A stretch of DNA of 64,000 nt from Saccharothrix coeruleofusca (GCF_014648515.1 NZ_BMRG01000026.1:844-64843), one strand, 5' to 3'; positions 49,748-59,079 are shown, counted from the first letter of the stretch. Numbers and translations are program-made. Notes: generated from the sequence alone by a model not told the origin.

Positions 49748-50677
49748 TCAGAGCGAGATGCCGCGCTGGTTGAGCCAGCCGATCGGGTCGATCTTCTGCG
49801 AGCCGCCGATCCAGACCTCGAAGTGCAGGTGCGGACCGGTGGACTGGCCGCGGTTGCCCATGGTGGCGATCTGCTCGCCCGCCTGGACCCGCTGACCGCG
49901 CGCCGCGGTGATGGTGTCGACGTGGCCGTAGACGGTGATCGTGCCGTCGTCGTGCTGCACCCGCACCCACAGGCCGAAGCCGCTGGCCGGACCCGCCTCG
50001 ACGACCACGCCGTCCATCACCGACAGGATCGGGGTGCCGATGGCGTTGGCGATGTCGACGCCGTAGTGCGTGGTGCCCCAGCGGGCGCCGAAGCCGGAGG
50101 TGAACTGGCCCTGGGCGGGCTTGACCGCCGTGGGCCTGCTGGCGGTGCGGGGGGCCTCGGCGGGCCGGGCGACCTGCTCCGCTTCCTTCTTCTTGGCCTC
50201 TTCCTCGGCGGCGGCCCGCTCGGCGGCGACGCGCGCTTCCTCGGCCTTCCTGGCCTCTTCGGCTTCCTGCTGCTTCTTCTGCTCGGCCTGCCGCGCGGCG
50301 TAGCCGTCGGCCGCGTGCCTCATGGCCTCGTCGACGTGCTGGCGGGCGTAGAGGGCCTCGGTCCGCAGGAGCTTCGCGGCCTCCAGGCCGGGCTCGATGG
50401 CGTGGACCGTCCTGGCCTGGTAGCCGGCGGGGACGCTGGTGCTCTCGGCCGCCAGCGCCGCCGCGAAGTCCGCGCCCGCCGCCAGCGGGACGCCGGTGGT
50501 GCCCGCGCCCTGCGCCACGCCGACGCCGCCCGCCAGCGCGCTCGCCGCCACGACGGCGGCCGCGACCCGGCCGGTCAGGGGGGACTTCTCCGCCACGCGG
50601 TGCGCGCCGCGCTGGCCGTCGCACTTCGGGGGAGCGACGAACGCGCTTCGACCGCGGGCTGTTGAATGCCGTGCCAC
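49748..50677 (-). CDS. Secreted M23 family metallopeptidase (LytM domain)
   Basis: A 309-aa protein. A basic start and a hydrophobic segment (VAAAVVAASALAGGVGVAQ) look like a signal peptide. A Glu/Ala/Lys-rich coiled coil follows, about residues 115-175 (QAEQKKQQEAEEARKAEEA). The C-terminal LytM domain has the zinc ligands H-x9-D in THYGVDIANAIG and H-x-H in GPHLHFEVW. It would cut peptidoglycan cross-bridges or act as an amidase activator. AGGAAGG lies 7 bases before GTG 50677. A long leader precedes it. Confidence 0.9.
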   Translation of the reverse strand: MARHSTARGRSAFVAPPKCDGQRGAHRVAEKSPLTGRVAAAVVAASALAGGVGVAQGAGTTGVPLAAGADFAAALAAESTSVPAGYQARTVHAIEPGLEAAKLLRTEALYARQHVDEAMRHAADGYAARQAEQKKQQEAEEARKAEEARVAAERAAAEEEAKKKEAEQVARPAEAPRTASRPTAVKPAQGQFTSGFGARWGTTHYGVDIANAIGTPILSVMDGVVVEAGPASGFGLWVRVQHDDGTITVYGHVDTITAARGQRVQAGEQIATMGNRGQSTGPHLHFEVWIGGSQKIDPIGWLNQRGISL

Positions 50678-51001
50678 TGCTGTGCCTTCCTGCCTCGGGG
50701 AGCCCGGGCCGGGGACGCTGGCGGGGGAACCAGGTGGCGCCGCTTTCGGGGAGCGACGACGTGTCCCTTCGGTGACCGAACCGTAACTTGCGGCCGGAAA
50801 CGTAACCCCACGTGACGGCGAAAGGCAAGAGCTAGCCCCCGAAGTGCGACAATCGGTGAGAAAGCCCACTGTTTATCACTCTAAGTGATCATAGACCGGG
50901 ACGTCTCGATAAAGGGCCGTTATCTTCGCAGGTCACCGAGGCGCGGGGGTGGTTTCGGACGGTGGCGTCCGGGGCATCCGAGCGGGTTGGGCCGCAACGC
51001 G
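50678..51001 (-). other. Gene-free leader of the M23 gene, with small inverted repeats
   Basis: No ORF of its own. On the minus strand there are GGTTACG and GTTACGGTTCGGTCACCGAAGG-like stretches, a CGCT/AGCG hairpin around 50,745 and a low-GC segment at about 50,870-50,920 that probably holds promoters. Cell-wall hydrolase genes in actinobacteria often carry ydaO-type c-di-AMP riboswitches here, but I could not match that consensus on the sense strand. Confidence 0.35.
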
Positions 51002-51037
51002 ACCGGGGCCGGAACCCAGCTGGGTTCCGGCCCCGGT
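51002..51037 (-). terminator. 36-bp perfect palindrome, terminator of the penicillin-binding protein gene
   Basis: ACCGGGGCCGGAACCCA (51002-51018), then GC, then the exact complement ending at 51037. It lies 20 bases beyond the stop of the minus-strand gene. It is a 17-bp stem with almost no loop as DNA. No T-run, as usual in actinomycetes. Confidence 0.75.
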
Positions 51038-51056
51038 GAGCGGGTATTCGTCCAGG

Positions 51057-53183
51057 TCAGCGGTACTGCGGCGACGCCTCCGGCAGCGGCTTGACCTCCA
51101 GGCCCTTCCCGTCGTGGATGGCCTTCATCGCGTTGAACCAGGTCGGCGCGGCCACGTCGCCACCGGTGACCCCGGTGCCGCTCCGGCCGCACAGGTACGG
51201 CGGGTTGCCGGGGCAGATCACCTGCGGGGCCACGCCGTCGGTGAAGGTCAGCACCGCGCCCGCGTACTGCGGGGTGGCCCCCATGAAGCCCACCGACCAG
51301 TGGTCCTCGGTGGTGCCGGTCTTGCCCATCATCGGCCGGTTCCAGCCCGTCCTGGACGCCGCGCCCGCCGCCGTGCCCCCCGGCTTGGTGTCCGCGCTCA
51401 TGCCCACCACCAGGCTGTTGGCCAGCTCCGGGGCCACCGCCTGCTCGCAGGGCAGCTCCTTGAGCTGCACCGGCTTGCCCTCCCGGTCGATCACCTGCTC
51501 CACCGGGGTCGGCGGGCACCAGGTGCCGCCGCTCATCAGCGTGGCCGCCACGTTGGACATCTCCAGCACGCTGGTCGGGCCCGCGCCCAGGGTGAACGAG
51601 CCGCTGTTGTCGCGCTTGTACTGGTCGCCCTGCGAGGGGCCGTTGGAGCCGTCGGCCTTGAGCGGCTCGCCCTTGGCGTTGACCCCCTGCATCGACTCGC
51701 GCAGACCCAGCCGGTAGGCCATGTCCACGACGTTGTTCAGGCCCGCCTTCTCCTCCAGGATGATGAAGCCGGTGTTCGGGGACGTCGCCAGCGCCTCCGT
51801 CAGCGTCATCCGCTCCTTGTAGTTGTCGGAGTAGTTCTTGACCGTGTAGCCCTTGTTGCCGTCCTTGTAGACCCGCGAGGTGTAGGTGCGCGGCACCTCG
51901 ATCATCTGGTCGATGCGGGCGACGCCCTTCTCCAGCGCCGCCGCGGCGGTGAACACCTTGTAGATCGACCCCGAGCCGAAGCGGGTCACCTCGGCCGGGA
52001 TGGAGTAGGCGCTCTGCCCCGCCTCGGCGTTGTTGCCGAAGTCGCGGTTGGCGGCCAGCGCGCGCACCCGGTGCTTGTCCGTGCCGGGCTGCACGACCGC
52101 CATGGCGTTGGCGATGCCGGGCGCGGTCTTGGGCACCTGGTTCTCCGCCGCCTGCTTGGCCGCCCTGGTGGCGTCGGGGTCCATCGTGGTCCGGATCGTG
52201 TAGCCGCCCTTGAGCAGCTCGTCGGTCGACAGGCCCACCTTGTCCAGGTAGTCCACCAGGTAGCGGCAGAAGAAGCCGTACACCGGGCCGTCACCCGCGC
52301 CGACGCAGCCGTTGGGCAGCAGGTCCAGGTCGGGCACCACGCCGATCTCGGTGGCCTTGTACTCCTCGGCCTTCTGCTCGGCCACCGCCGGGTCGTCGCC
52401 GAACGCGCCGTTGTCGCGCATCGCGTCGATCACCGTGTTGCGGCGCTTGATCGCCGCTTCCGGGCCCGCCTCGGGGTTGAGCGCGCTGGGTCGGTTGACC
52501 AGGCCCGCCAGCAGTGCGGCCTGCGGCACGGTGAGCTTGTCGGGGGTGGTGTTGAAGTAGGTCGCCGCGGCCGCGCCCACGCCGTAGGTGCCGTTGCCGA
52601 AGGGGACGATGTTGAGGTAGCCGGCGAGGATCTCGTCCTTGGTCATCGTCTGCTCCAGCTGGGTCGCGATCCGCGCCTCGCTGATCTTGCGGCCCAGGCT
52701 GACCTCGGTGGCCTTCTCGTAGGCCTCCTCCGAGCCCTGGCCCACCACGAACGCCAGGTAGTTCTTCACGTACTGCTGGGTCAGCGTCGAGGCGCCCTGC
52801 GAGGTCTCGCCGTCCACGCCCGCCTTGGCCGCGGCGCGGGCGATGCCCTGCCAGTCCACGCCCTTGTGCTCGTAGAACCGCTTGTCCTCGATCGCGATGA
52901 TCGCCGCCTTCATGGTGTCGGCGATGTCCTCGAAGGCGACCGGGATGCGGTACTGGTCGTAGAGGTAGGCGATGGGCTGGTCGTTCATGTCCAGCACCGT
53001 GGTCACCAGCGGCAGCTCGGCCTTGGCCAGCTCACCGGAGGTCTGGTCCACGGTGTCGGCCGCGCGGTTGGAGGCCAGCCCGAGGCCGCCCACGACCGGG
53101 AACAGCAGCGCGGCGACGAGCACGCCCGCCGTCAGGCACAACCCCACCAACTTGACCAGACTTGTCGCGCGCGCGGCGAACAC
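51057..53183 (-). CDS. Class A penicillin-binding protein (transglycosylase/transpeptidase)
   Basis: A 708-aa bifunctional PBP. One membrane anchor lies near the N-terminus (LVGLCLTAGVLVAALLFPVV). The GT51 domain has IEDKRFYEHKGVDW, GASTLTQQYVKN and RKISEARIATQLEQ; the transpeptidase domain has SxxK as SGSIYK, SxN as SPN and KTG as MGKTGTTEDHW. It polymerises and cross-links peptidoglycan. Two starts are possible: GTG 53183 with AGGGG at 11 bases, used here, or GTG 53228 without a ribosome binding site. It ends in a strong palindromic terminator. Confidence 0.93.
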   Translation of the reverse strand: MFAARATSLVKLVGLCLTAGVLVAALLFPVVGGLGLASNRAADTVDQTSGELAKAELPLVTTVLDMNDQPIAYLYDQYRIPVAFEDIADTMKAAIIAIEDKRFYEHKGVDWQGIARAAAKAGVDGETSQGASTLTQQYVKNYLAFVVGQGSEEAYEKATEVSLGRKISEARIATQLEQTMTKDEILAGYLNIVPFGNGTYGVGAAAATYFNTTPDKLTVPQAALLAGLVNRPSALNPEAGPEAAIKRRNTVIDAMRDNGAFGDDPAVAEQKAEEYKATEIGVVPDLDLLPNGCVGAGDGPVYGFFCRYLVDYLDKVGLSTDELLKGGYTIRTTMDPDATRAAKQAAENQVPKTAPGIANAMAVVQPGTDKHRVRALAANRDFGNNAEAGQSAYSIPAEVTRFGSGSIYKVFTAAAALEKGVARIDQMIEVPRTYTSRVYKDGNKGYTVKNYSDNYKERMTLTEALATSPNTGFIILEEKAGLNNVVDMAYRLGLRESMQGVNAKGEPLKADGSNGPSQGDQYKRDNSGSFTLGAGPTSVLEMSNVAATLMSGGTWCPPTPVEQVIDREGKPVQLKELPCEQAVAPELANSLVVGMSADTKPGGTAAGAASRTGWNRPMMGKTGTTEDHWSVGFMGATPQYAGAVLTFTDGVAPQVICPGNPPYLCGRSGTGVTGGDVAAPTWFNAMKAIHDGKGLEVKPLPEASPQYR

Positions 53184-53381
53184 TGAACCAGCAACCCCTT
53201 CCGGACCGGCGGGACCCGACGCCCCCACCCAATAAAGTCGTCCGAGATCGCTTCGGGTTGCCTGGAGTCGGCAGTTTTCTCCCAGCGATCTTCGGCGACG
53301 GGTCCCGAAGTTACTCCTGCCCGGTTGAGCGCGACGTGAAACCCCCTCACCCGGATGGTCCAGCTCTCACTGCGATCCCGG

Positions 53382-54422
53382 TCACCTCGTGCGCAGCCGG
53401 ATGGTGGCGCTGGCCCGGCGCACCTCCGCGTCCCCGTGGTCGGGCAGCAGGTCCTCCAGGAAGCCGTAGGCGCGCAGCTCCGGGTCGTCGGCGCTGCGCC
53501 TGCTGACCGTGCGCCACCAGGTGGCGATGTCGCCCCAGCCCGGCGCCGACAGCGACCCGCCGAAGTGCTGCACCGACAGCGCCGCGCACAGGTTGGCGAA
53601 GCGCACCCGCTGCTCCAGCGGCCACCCGGCCAGCGTGCCCACCACGAAGCCCGCGCCGAACACGTCCCCCGCGCCGGTGGAGTCCAGCGCCGCGACGTTG
53701 AGCCCCGGCACGTCCACCACCTCGCCGGTGGCCGAGTCCACCGCGACCGCGCCCCGTCCTCCTCTGGTGACCACCACCACCGGCACGTGCTCGGCCAGCG
53801 ACGCGGCGGCCCGCTCCGCGGAGTCGCAGCGGGTGTAGCGGGTGGCCTCGACCTCGTTGGGCAGGAACACCTGGTAGCCGTCGAGCCTGCGCAGCAGCTC
53901 CGGGGCCCAGACCTCGGTGCGGTCCCAGCCGATGTCGGCGAACAGCAGCGCGCCGCCCTGCCTGGCGCTGCGCACCCACGCCTCCTCCTCCGGCCCTATG
54001 TGGACGAAGCACGCCCGCGTCCGCGGCGGCGGGTCGAGCAGCTCGTCCGCGGGCACCGGGGGCCGGTGGCCGTGGGTGACCATGCTGCGGTCGCGGTCCA
54101 TCGCCATGGACACCGTCACCGGGGAGTGCCAGCCGTAGAACCGGCGGCAGTAGCTCAGGTCCACGCCCTCCTGCTCGGCGAGCACCTCCCAGCAGAAGTC
54201 GCCGTAGACGTCCTCGCCGAACGCCGCCGACAGCGCGGTGCGCAGGTTGAGCCTGCGCAACGCCACGGCCAGGTTGGCGATGCCGCCGGGGCAGGAGCCC
54301 AGCCCCTCCGCCCACACCTCCGTGCCAGGCGCGGGCGGTCGGGGCAGGCCGGTGAAGATGATGTCCAGGAACACCGTGCCGGACAGCAGCACGTCGAACT
54401 GGGGCTCGTCGGCGGTCGTCAT
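53382..54422 (-). CDS. PfkB family carbohydrate kinase
   Basis: A 346-aa ribokinase-fold kinase. The N-terminal pattern is GGIANLAVALRRLNL, and the C-terminal PfkB signature is DSTGAGDVFGAGFVVG with the catalytic Asp in GAGD. The lid region includes YCRRFYGWHSPVTVSM. It phosphorylates a sugar or nucleoside, not known which. ATG 54422 is chosen; GTG 54428 lies 6 bases upstream. It begins 22 bases after the ShbA sigma factor gene and may be in the same operon. Confidence 0.88.
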   Translation of the reverse strand: MTTADEPQFDVLLSGTVFLDIIFTGLPRPPAPGTEVWAEGLGSCPGGIANLAVALRRLNLRTALSAAFGEDVYGDFCWEVLAEQEGVDLSYCRRFYGWHSPVTVSMAMDRDRSMVTHGHRPPVPADELLDPPPRTRACFVHIGPEEEAWVRSARQGGALLFADIGWDRTEVWAPELLRRLDGYQVFLPNEVEATRYTRCDSAERAAASLAEHVPVVVVTRGGRGAVAVDSATGEVVDVPGLNVAALDSTGAGDVFGAGFVVGTLAGWPLEQRVRFANLCAALSVQHFGGSLSAPGWGDIATWWRTVSRRSADDPELRAYGFLEDLLPDHGDAEVRRASATIRLRTR

Positions 54423-54444
54423 CCCCACACGATGCCAGGCCCGT

Positions 54445-55125
54445 TCAGCCGTTCGCAGCGGCGAACATCTCCCGCATCCTGGCCAGCGCGCGGTGCTGCG
54501 CCACGCGCACCGCGCCGGGGGTGGAGCCGACCGCGGCGGCGGTCTCCTCCGCGGACAGGCCCACCGCGACCCGCAGGACCAGGATCTCCCGCTGCCGCTC
54601 GGGCAGCTTGCGCAGCAGCAGCGCCACGTGCTCGATCAGCTCGCCGTTCACCGCGCGCTGCTCCGGCCCGTCCTCCAGGGTCGGCGAGTCGGGCAGTTCG
54701 GGCACGACTTCCGCCCGACTGCGCACAGCTCGCCTCCGGGCGTCGGCCACCTTGTGCGCGGCGATGCCGTAGACGAAGGCGAGGAAGGAACCCGGCTCGT
54801 AGCGGTACTTGCCCAGCGCGGACACCACCGCCAGGCAGACCTCCTGGGCGATGTCCTCGGCGGAGACCAGGGTCCGCTCGCGGGTGCCGACCCTGGCCCG
54901 GCAGTAGCGCAGCACCAGCGGCTGGAGGCGGAACAGCAGCTGGTCGACCGCGCGCGACTGGCCCGCCAGCGCGTGGTCGACCAGGTCGGTGAGCTCGGCG
55001 TCGGCCAGCCACTGCGCGGTCAGCGCGCGCGACGGCCCCCCGGTGACCAGCCGGACCCGCGGACGGGGCGGTGCGACGCCGACCCCGACCGCGGTCCCCG
55101 CTCGCGCGACTGCGTGATGCCCCAT
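54445..55125 (-). CDS. shbA: ECF sigma factor, ShbA type
   Basis: A 226-aa sigma-70 family protein. Region 2 includes LQPLVLRYCRARVG and SAEDIAQEVCLAVVSALGKY; region 4 includes LPERQREILVLRVAVGLSAEETA and GSTPGAVRVAQHRAL. The combination, and the C-terminal MFAAANG, fit the ShbA/SigD branch, which in Streptomyces transcribes the principal sigma gene hrdB. GAGGAGG lies 8 bases before ATG 55125. No anti-sigma gene is adjacent, as expected for ShbA. Confidence 0.85.
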   Translation of the reverse strand: MGHHAVARAGTAVGVGVAPPRPRVRLVTGGPSRALTAQWLADAELTDLVDHALAGQSRAVDQLLFRLQPLVLRYCRARVGTRERTLVSAEDIAQEVCLAVVSALGKYRYEPGSFLAFVYGIAAHKVADARRRAVRSRAEVVPELPDSPTLEDGPEQRAVNGELIEHVALLLRKLPERQREILVLRVAVGLSAEETAAAVGSTPGAVRVAQHRALARMREMFAAANG

Positions 55126-55475
55126 CCGGCGACCTCCTCAACTCCCCCCGGCCCACCCGGCTACATGTAGGAGGACGAGGAGCCGCCCCTGATACCGGAT
55201 TTGACCAAGCTGACCACGAACGCCATGGGAGCGGTCCCCACAGCACCCGAGTGGCCCCGCTGGATGAGCCGAACGGCCCAACGCCGGGAACGCTCGCGCC
55301 ACCGTGGTGGCGCACCGGACACCCGGTGGCGCACGTGGTCGCCCGGTTCGGAGTAGCCCCGGTGGCCGCGGCACGGCGCCCTCCCGGCTCCTCGACACCC
55401 CGGCTTCGCGGCGGACATCACACCTGGGACCACAATGTGCCGCACATCCGATGTCCGGAGGGGGCTTCGAAGACA
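55126..55475. other. 350-bp divergent intergenic region between shbA and a hydrolase gene
   Basis: No credible gene. It contains the inverted repeat CGCCACC-GT-GGTGGCG at 55297-55312 and a nearby direct repeat of GGTGGCGCAC. Promoters for both directions must lie here, but I see no strong consensus pair. Confidence 0.4.
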
Positions 55476-56306
55476 GTGATCGACCAGTTGAGCGTGAAGA
55501 CGGAAGCGGGGGCGTTCGACGCCATCGCGGCGGGCCCCGAGGACGGCCGACCCGTGCTGCTGCTGCACGGCTTTCCGCAGGCGGCGGTGGAGTGGGAGTT
55601 CCAGGTCGCGGCACTGGGCAGGCACGGCTACCGGGCGGTGGCCCCCGACCAGCGCGGCTACTCCCCCCGCGTGCGGCCCGAGCAGGTCGCCGAGTACGGG
55701 ATGGAATCGCTGGTCGGCGACGTGCTGGCGATCGCGGACGCGTTGGGCTGGTCGCGGTTCGACCTGGTCGGCCACGACTGGGGCGGCGCGGTGGCCTGGT
55801 GGACCGCGGCCGAGCACCCCGAGCGGCTGCGGTCGCTGACCGCCGTGTCCACGCCGCACCTCGGCGCGCTGGCCGAAGCGCTGCGCACCGACGAGGAGCA
55901 GCAGCGGCGGTCGGCCTACATGGCCGAGTGGCGCGACCGCGGCACCGAGAAGCGGATGCTCGCCGACGACGCCGCCGCGCTGCGGCGGATCTTCGACCGG
56001 CGGGTGCCCGCCAGCCGGGTGGACGAGTACATGCGCAGGCTGGCCGAGCCGGGCGCGCTGACCGCGGCGCTGAACTGGTACCGGGCGGGCGGCGTGGGCA
56101 ACGGGCTCGGCAAGGTGTCGGTGCCCACGCTGTACGTGTGGAGCACCGAGGACGTCGCGTTCGGCTCCACCGCGGCGCTGTCCACCGGGGACTGGGTGAC
56201 CGGCCCGTACCGGTTCGAGATGCTGGAGGACGTCTCCCACTGGGTGCCCGAGGAGGCGGCCGAGACGCTCACCTCGCTGCTGCTGGAGCACCTGTCGCAA
56301 CGGTGA
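55476..56306 (+). CDS. Alpha/beta hydrolase (epoxide hydrolase-like)
   Basis: A 276-aa alpha/beta hydrolase. The oxyanion loop is LLLHGFPQAAVEW (HGFP), and the nucleophile elbow is VGHDWGGAVAWW with Asp in the Ser position. That is the sign of epoxide hydrolase or haloalkane dehalogenase chemistry. The acid Asp lies in YVWSTEDVAFG and the His in LEDVSHWVPEEA. The GPDQRGYS-type turn is present as APDQRGYSPRV. It starts at GTG 55476, about 13 bases after GGAGGGGG. Confidence 0.88.
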   Translation: MIDQLSVKTEAGAFDAIAAGPEDGRPVLLLHGFPQAAVEWEFQVAALGRHGYRAVAPDQRGYSPRVRPEQVAEYGMESLVGDVLAIADALGWSRFDLVGHDWGGAVAWWTAAEHPERLRSLTAVSTPHLGALAEALRTDEEQQRRSAYMAEWRDRGTEKRMLADDAAALRRIFDRRVPASRVDEYMRRLAEPGALTAALNWYRAGGVGNGLGKVSVPTLYVWSTEDVAFGSTAALSTGDWVTGPYRFEMLEDVSHWVPEEAAETLTSLLLEHLSQR

Positions 56307-56367
56307 TTTCCTCCTGATTTCGGCCCGGAGTTGAACCGACCCCCCGGCGTGGCACGTGTTCACCCAC

Positions 56368-56553
56368 ATGACGGAGTTGACGTACTCGGAGCGACGGGTC
56401 GCGACCCTCGCCGCGTGTGGCCACAGCAACCGTGCGATCGCGATGCGGCTGCACATCACCGTGAGCACCGTGGAGCAGCACTTGACGCGGGTGTACCGCA
56501 AGCTGGCGGTCGCCAGCCGGGCGGAGCTGAAGGGGCACAGCGCCCTAGTCTGA
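56368..56553 (+). CDS. Small LuxR-type helix-turn-helix protein
   Basis: A 61-aa protein that is just a LuxR C-terminal DNA-binding domain: LTYSERRVATLAACGHSNR leads to the recognition helix region TVSTVEQHLTRVYRKL. There is no input domain. A GTG at 56356 would add four residues. It is followed 5 bases later by the nucleotidyltransferase gene. It may be a stand-alone regulator such as those of the GerE type, or a remnant of a larger gene. Confidence 0.75.
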   Translation: MTELTYSERRVATLAACGHSNRAIAMRLHITVSTVEQHLTRVYRKLAVASRAELKGHSALV

Positions 56554-56558
56554 CCCCC

Positions 56559-57116
56559 ATGCGGGTGGCGGGGCTGTTGCTCGCCGCGGGTGCCGGACGC
56601 CGGTTCGGCGGGCCCAAGGCGCTGGTGTCGCACGGCGGTGCGCGGTGGGTCGAGTCGGCGGGCGGCGTGCTGCGCGCCGCCGGGTGCGACCCGGTGGTCG
56701 TGGTGCTGGGCGCCGAGGCGGCACGGGTCCGCGCGACAGCGGCCCTGGGTGACGCGGTGGTGGTGGACAACGCCGACTGGCCCACGGGCATGGGGTCGTC
56801 CCTGCGCGCGGGCCTGGCGGCGGCGGAAGACGTCGACGCGGTGGTGGTGCTGCCGGTGGACACGCCGGGCATCACCGCCGCGGCGGTGTCCCGGCTCGCG
56901 GCACTGGCGGCTCCGGGTGCCCTGGCGCGCGCCTCCTACGAGGGCGTGCCGGGGCACCCGGTGCTGCTCGGTCGCGAACACTGGCCCGGCGTCGCGCTGG
57001 CCGCGGTGGGCGACGCCGGCGCGCGCGACTACCTCGCCGAGCACCGGGTCCTGCTGGTGCCCTGCGAGGACGTCGCCGACGGGCGCGACATCGACCACCC
57101 CGACGACCTGCCCTGA
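56559..57116 (+). CDS. MobA-like nucleotidyltransferase (molybdenum cofactor cytidylyltransferase type)
   Basis: A 185-aa GT-A-fold NTP transferase. The nucleotide loop is GLLLAAGAGRRFGGPKAL, followed by ADWPTGMGSSLRAGL and the metal Asp in VVVLPVDTPG. HPVLLGREHWP and DIDHPDDL close the protein. This is the MobA/MocA type that attaches CMP or GMP to molybdopterin, often beside xanthine-dehydrogenase-type genes, but none is present here. It starts at ATG 56559. Confidence 0.85.
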   Translation: MRVAGLLLAAGAGRRFGGPKALVSHGGARWVESAGGVLRAAGCDPVVVVLGAEAARVRATAALGDAVVVDNADWPTGMGSSLRAGLAAAEDVDAVVVLPVDTPGITAAAVSRLAALAAPGALARASYEGVPGHPVLLGREHWPGVALAAVGDAGARDYLAEHRVLLVPCEDVADGRDIDHPDDLP

Positions 57117-57146
57117 CGGCCTGCCCTGACCCGCCTGCGCGCGGCG

Positions 57147-58322
57147 TCAGCGGTTCGCGGGCGTCCCGCCCAGGGCTCGGGAGCCCAGCGCGACGCCCAG
57201 GCACAGCAGGGGCAGGACCGCCAGTGCCAGTGGCAGCGAGGTCGCGTGCGAGAGCAGGCCGATCAGGGGCGGGCCGAGCAGGAAGCCCGCCCAGCCCGCG
57301 GTGGCCACGCCCGCGATCGCCTGCGCGGCGTGGGCCCGTGACCGCGCGGCGGCGGCGCTGAAGACCACCGGCACCACGCACGCGATGCCCAGACCGAAGG
57401 CCCCGAACCCGATCAGCGCCGGCCAGAACCCGCCGACCAGCAGCGCCACGGCCAGGCCCACCGCGCCCACCGCCGCCAGCACGCCCACCACGCGCGCCGG
57501 ACCGAAGCGGGTCACCCACCGGTCGCCCATCGCCCGGCCCGCGAACATCATCACCGCGAACACCGCGTACCCCGTGCCCGCGCTCTCCGCCGACACCCCG
57601 ACGGTCTCGCGCAGGTACAGCGCCGCCCAGTCGCCCACCGCGCCCTCGCACAGCAGACCGGCGAACACCACCACGGCCAGCACCAGCACCCCTCGGTCGC
57701 GCCAGGGCAGGCCCAGCCGGTGCTCGTCCACGGCGTGGTCGTCGCCCAGCATGGCGCGGGTCAGCGGCCAGACCAGCACGGCCAGCAGCGCGGTGAACCC
57801 GGCCATCTGCGCGGCCAGTCCCACGCCGACCGAGATCAGCAGCACCCCCAGGCCGACGCCGATGAACCCGCCGAAGCTCCACCAGGCGTGGAAGCCGGAC
57901 AGGATCGGCCTGCCGTACCCCCGTTCGACCGCGATGCCCTGGGAGTTCATCGCCACGTCCAGCGCGCCCTGCAGGCCGCCCCACAGCGCCAACGCCGCGA
58001 ACAGCGCCGAGGGCGAGCCCGCCAGCCCCAGCGCGGGCGAGGCCAGGCCGTAGCCCAGCACCGTCACCAGCACCACCCGCCTGCTGCCCCACCGCGCCAC
58101 GAGCCCGCCCACCAGCAGCATCGCCACCACCGAGCCGACCGGGGCGCCCAGCAGCGCCACGCCCAGCGTGCCGTCGTTGAGGCCCAGCCGCTCCTTGACC
58201 GCCGGGATGTGCGGTGTCCACGCCGCGAACACGGCGGCGTGCAGGGCGAACACCACCGCCGTGGCGAACCTGGCACGCCGTGCGGGCGCCCGCACGGCGG
58301 AATCGGACGCGGCGTCAGACAA
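57147..58322 (-). CDS. MFS transporter (12-TM, fucose/exporter type)
   Basis: A 391-aa membrane protein with about twelve hydrophobic segments. The motif A equivalent between TM2 and TM3 is GGLVARWGSRRVVL, and GDRWVTRFGPARVV is its repeat in the second half. WWSFGGFIGVGLG and GGLQGALDVAMNSQG are typical of the bacterial MFS branch containing YbjJ-like proteins. It starts at TTG 58322 with GGAGG 6 bases upstream and overlaps the DeoR stop by 8 bases, so it is coupled to the regulator. The substrate is probably a sugar or metabolite. Confidence 0.85.
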   Translation of the reverse strand: MSDAASDSAVRAPARRARFATAVVFALHAAVFAAWTPHIPAVKERLGLNDGTLGVALLGAPVGSVVAMLLVGGLVARWGSRRVVLVTVLGYGLASPALGLAGSPSALFAALALWGGLQGALDVAMNSQGIAVERGYGRPILSGFHAWWSFGGFIGVGLGVLLISVGVGLAAQMAGFTALLAVLVWPLTRAMLGDDHAVDEHRLGLPWRDRGVLVLAVVVFAGLLCEGAVGDWAALYLRETVGVSAESAGTGYAVFAVMMFAGRAMGDRWVTRFGPARVVGVLAAVGAVGLAVALLVGGFWPALIGFGAFGLGIACVVPVVFSAAAARSRAHAAQAIAGVATAGWAGFLLGPPLIGLLSHATSLPLALAVLPLLCLGVALGSRALGGTPANR

Positions 58323-59079
58323 GGCGCACCTCCACTCCCGCGTCGCGCAGCCGCGCGACCTCCTCCTCGGGAGCGGCCTCGTCGGTGACCACCACGTCGA
58401 CCCGCTCGACCGGCCCGACCCGGCTGAACGCGGTGCGGCCGAACTTGGTGCTGTCGATGGCCACCACCACCCTGGCCGAGGCGTCCACGGCGGCGCTCTT
58501 GACCGCGCCCTCGCCGAGGTCGTGCGCGGACAGGCCGGTGCGCGCGCTGAACCCGCAGGCGCCGAGCACCGCCGTGTCGAACCGCATCACGTCGAAGGCG
58601 TGCTCGGTCAGCGGCCCGACGAAGGCCAGCTCCCCCGGCCGCACGTCGCCGCCGGGCAGCACCATGCGCACCTGGTTCGCGGTCCGCAGCGCGTCGGCCA
58701 CGTGCAGGGACAGCGGCAGCACGGTCAGCCGCCGGTCGACCAGCCGCCGGGCCACCTCCAGCACGGTGCTGCCGCCGTCGAGCACCACCGTCTCGCCGTC
58801 GTCGAGCAGCCCGGCCACGGCCGCGCCGATCCGCCGCTTGACCTCCAGCCGCTGCTTGGCGCGCGCGGCGAACGGCGTCTCCTCGCCGGTGAGGGTGCTG
58901 ACCGCCGCGCCGCGCACCCGCCGCAGCAGGCCCTCCCGCTCCAGCACGTCCAGGTCGCGCCGCACGGTCATCTCCGAGCAGCCGACGATCTCGGCGAGGG
59001 TGCCGACGGCGACCCGTTCTCCCTGGCGGAGGCGTTGCAGGATCACCTCGTGCCGCATAGAAACATCCATGCTGTTCAT
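58315..59079 (-). CDS. DeoR/GlpR family transcriptional regulator
   Basis: A 254-aa regulator. The N-terminal HTH is VGTLAEIVGCSEMTVRRDLD, and the sugar-phosphate-sensing domain carries VVLDGGSTVLEVARRL and VVVAIDSTKFGRTAF. Three in-frame ATGs (59079, 59070, 59058) exist and none has a Shine-Dalgarno, so it may be leaderless. It is divergent from the SIS-domain gene and overlaps the MFS gene. It probably senses a phosphosugar made or consumed by the SIS protein. Confidence 0.9.
   Translation of the reverse strand: MNSMDVSMRHEVILQRLRQGERVAVGTLAEIVGCSEMTVRRDLDVLEREGLLRRVRGAAVSTLTGEETPFAARAKQRLEVKRRIGAAVAGLLDDGETVVLDGGSTVLEVARRLVDRRLTVLPLSLHVADALRTANQVRMVLPGGDVRPGELAFVGPLTEHAFDVMRFDTAVLGACGFSARTGLSAHDLGEGAVKSAAVDASARVVVAIDSTKFGRTAFSRVGPVERVDVVVTDEAAPEEEVARLRDAGVEVRLV

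Noticed and set aside
50690-50800. ydaO-type (c-di-AMP) riboswitch
   Set aside because: GGGGGAACCAGGT-like sequence is present, but on the strand opposite to the M23 gene and with no gene downstream in that direction. An Infernal search with the ydaO model would decide.
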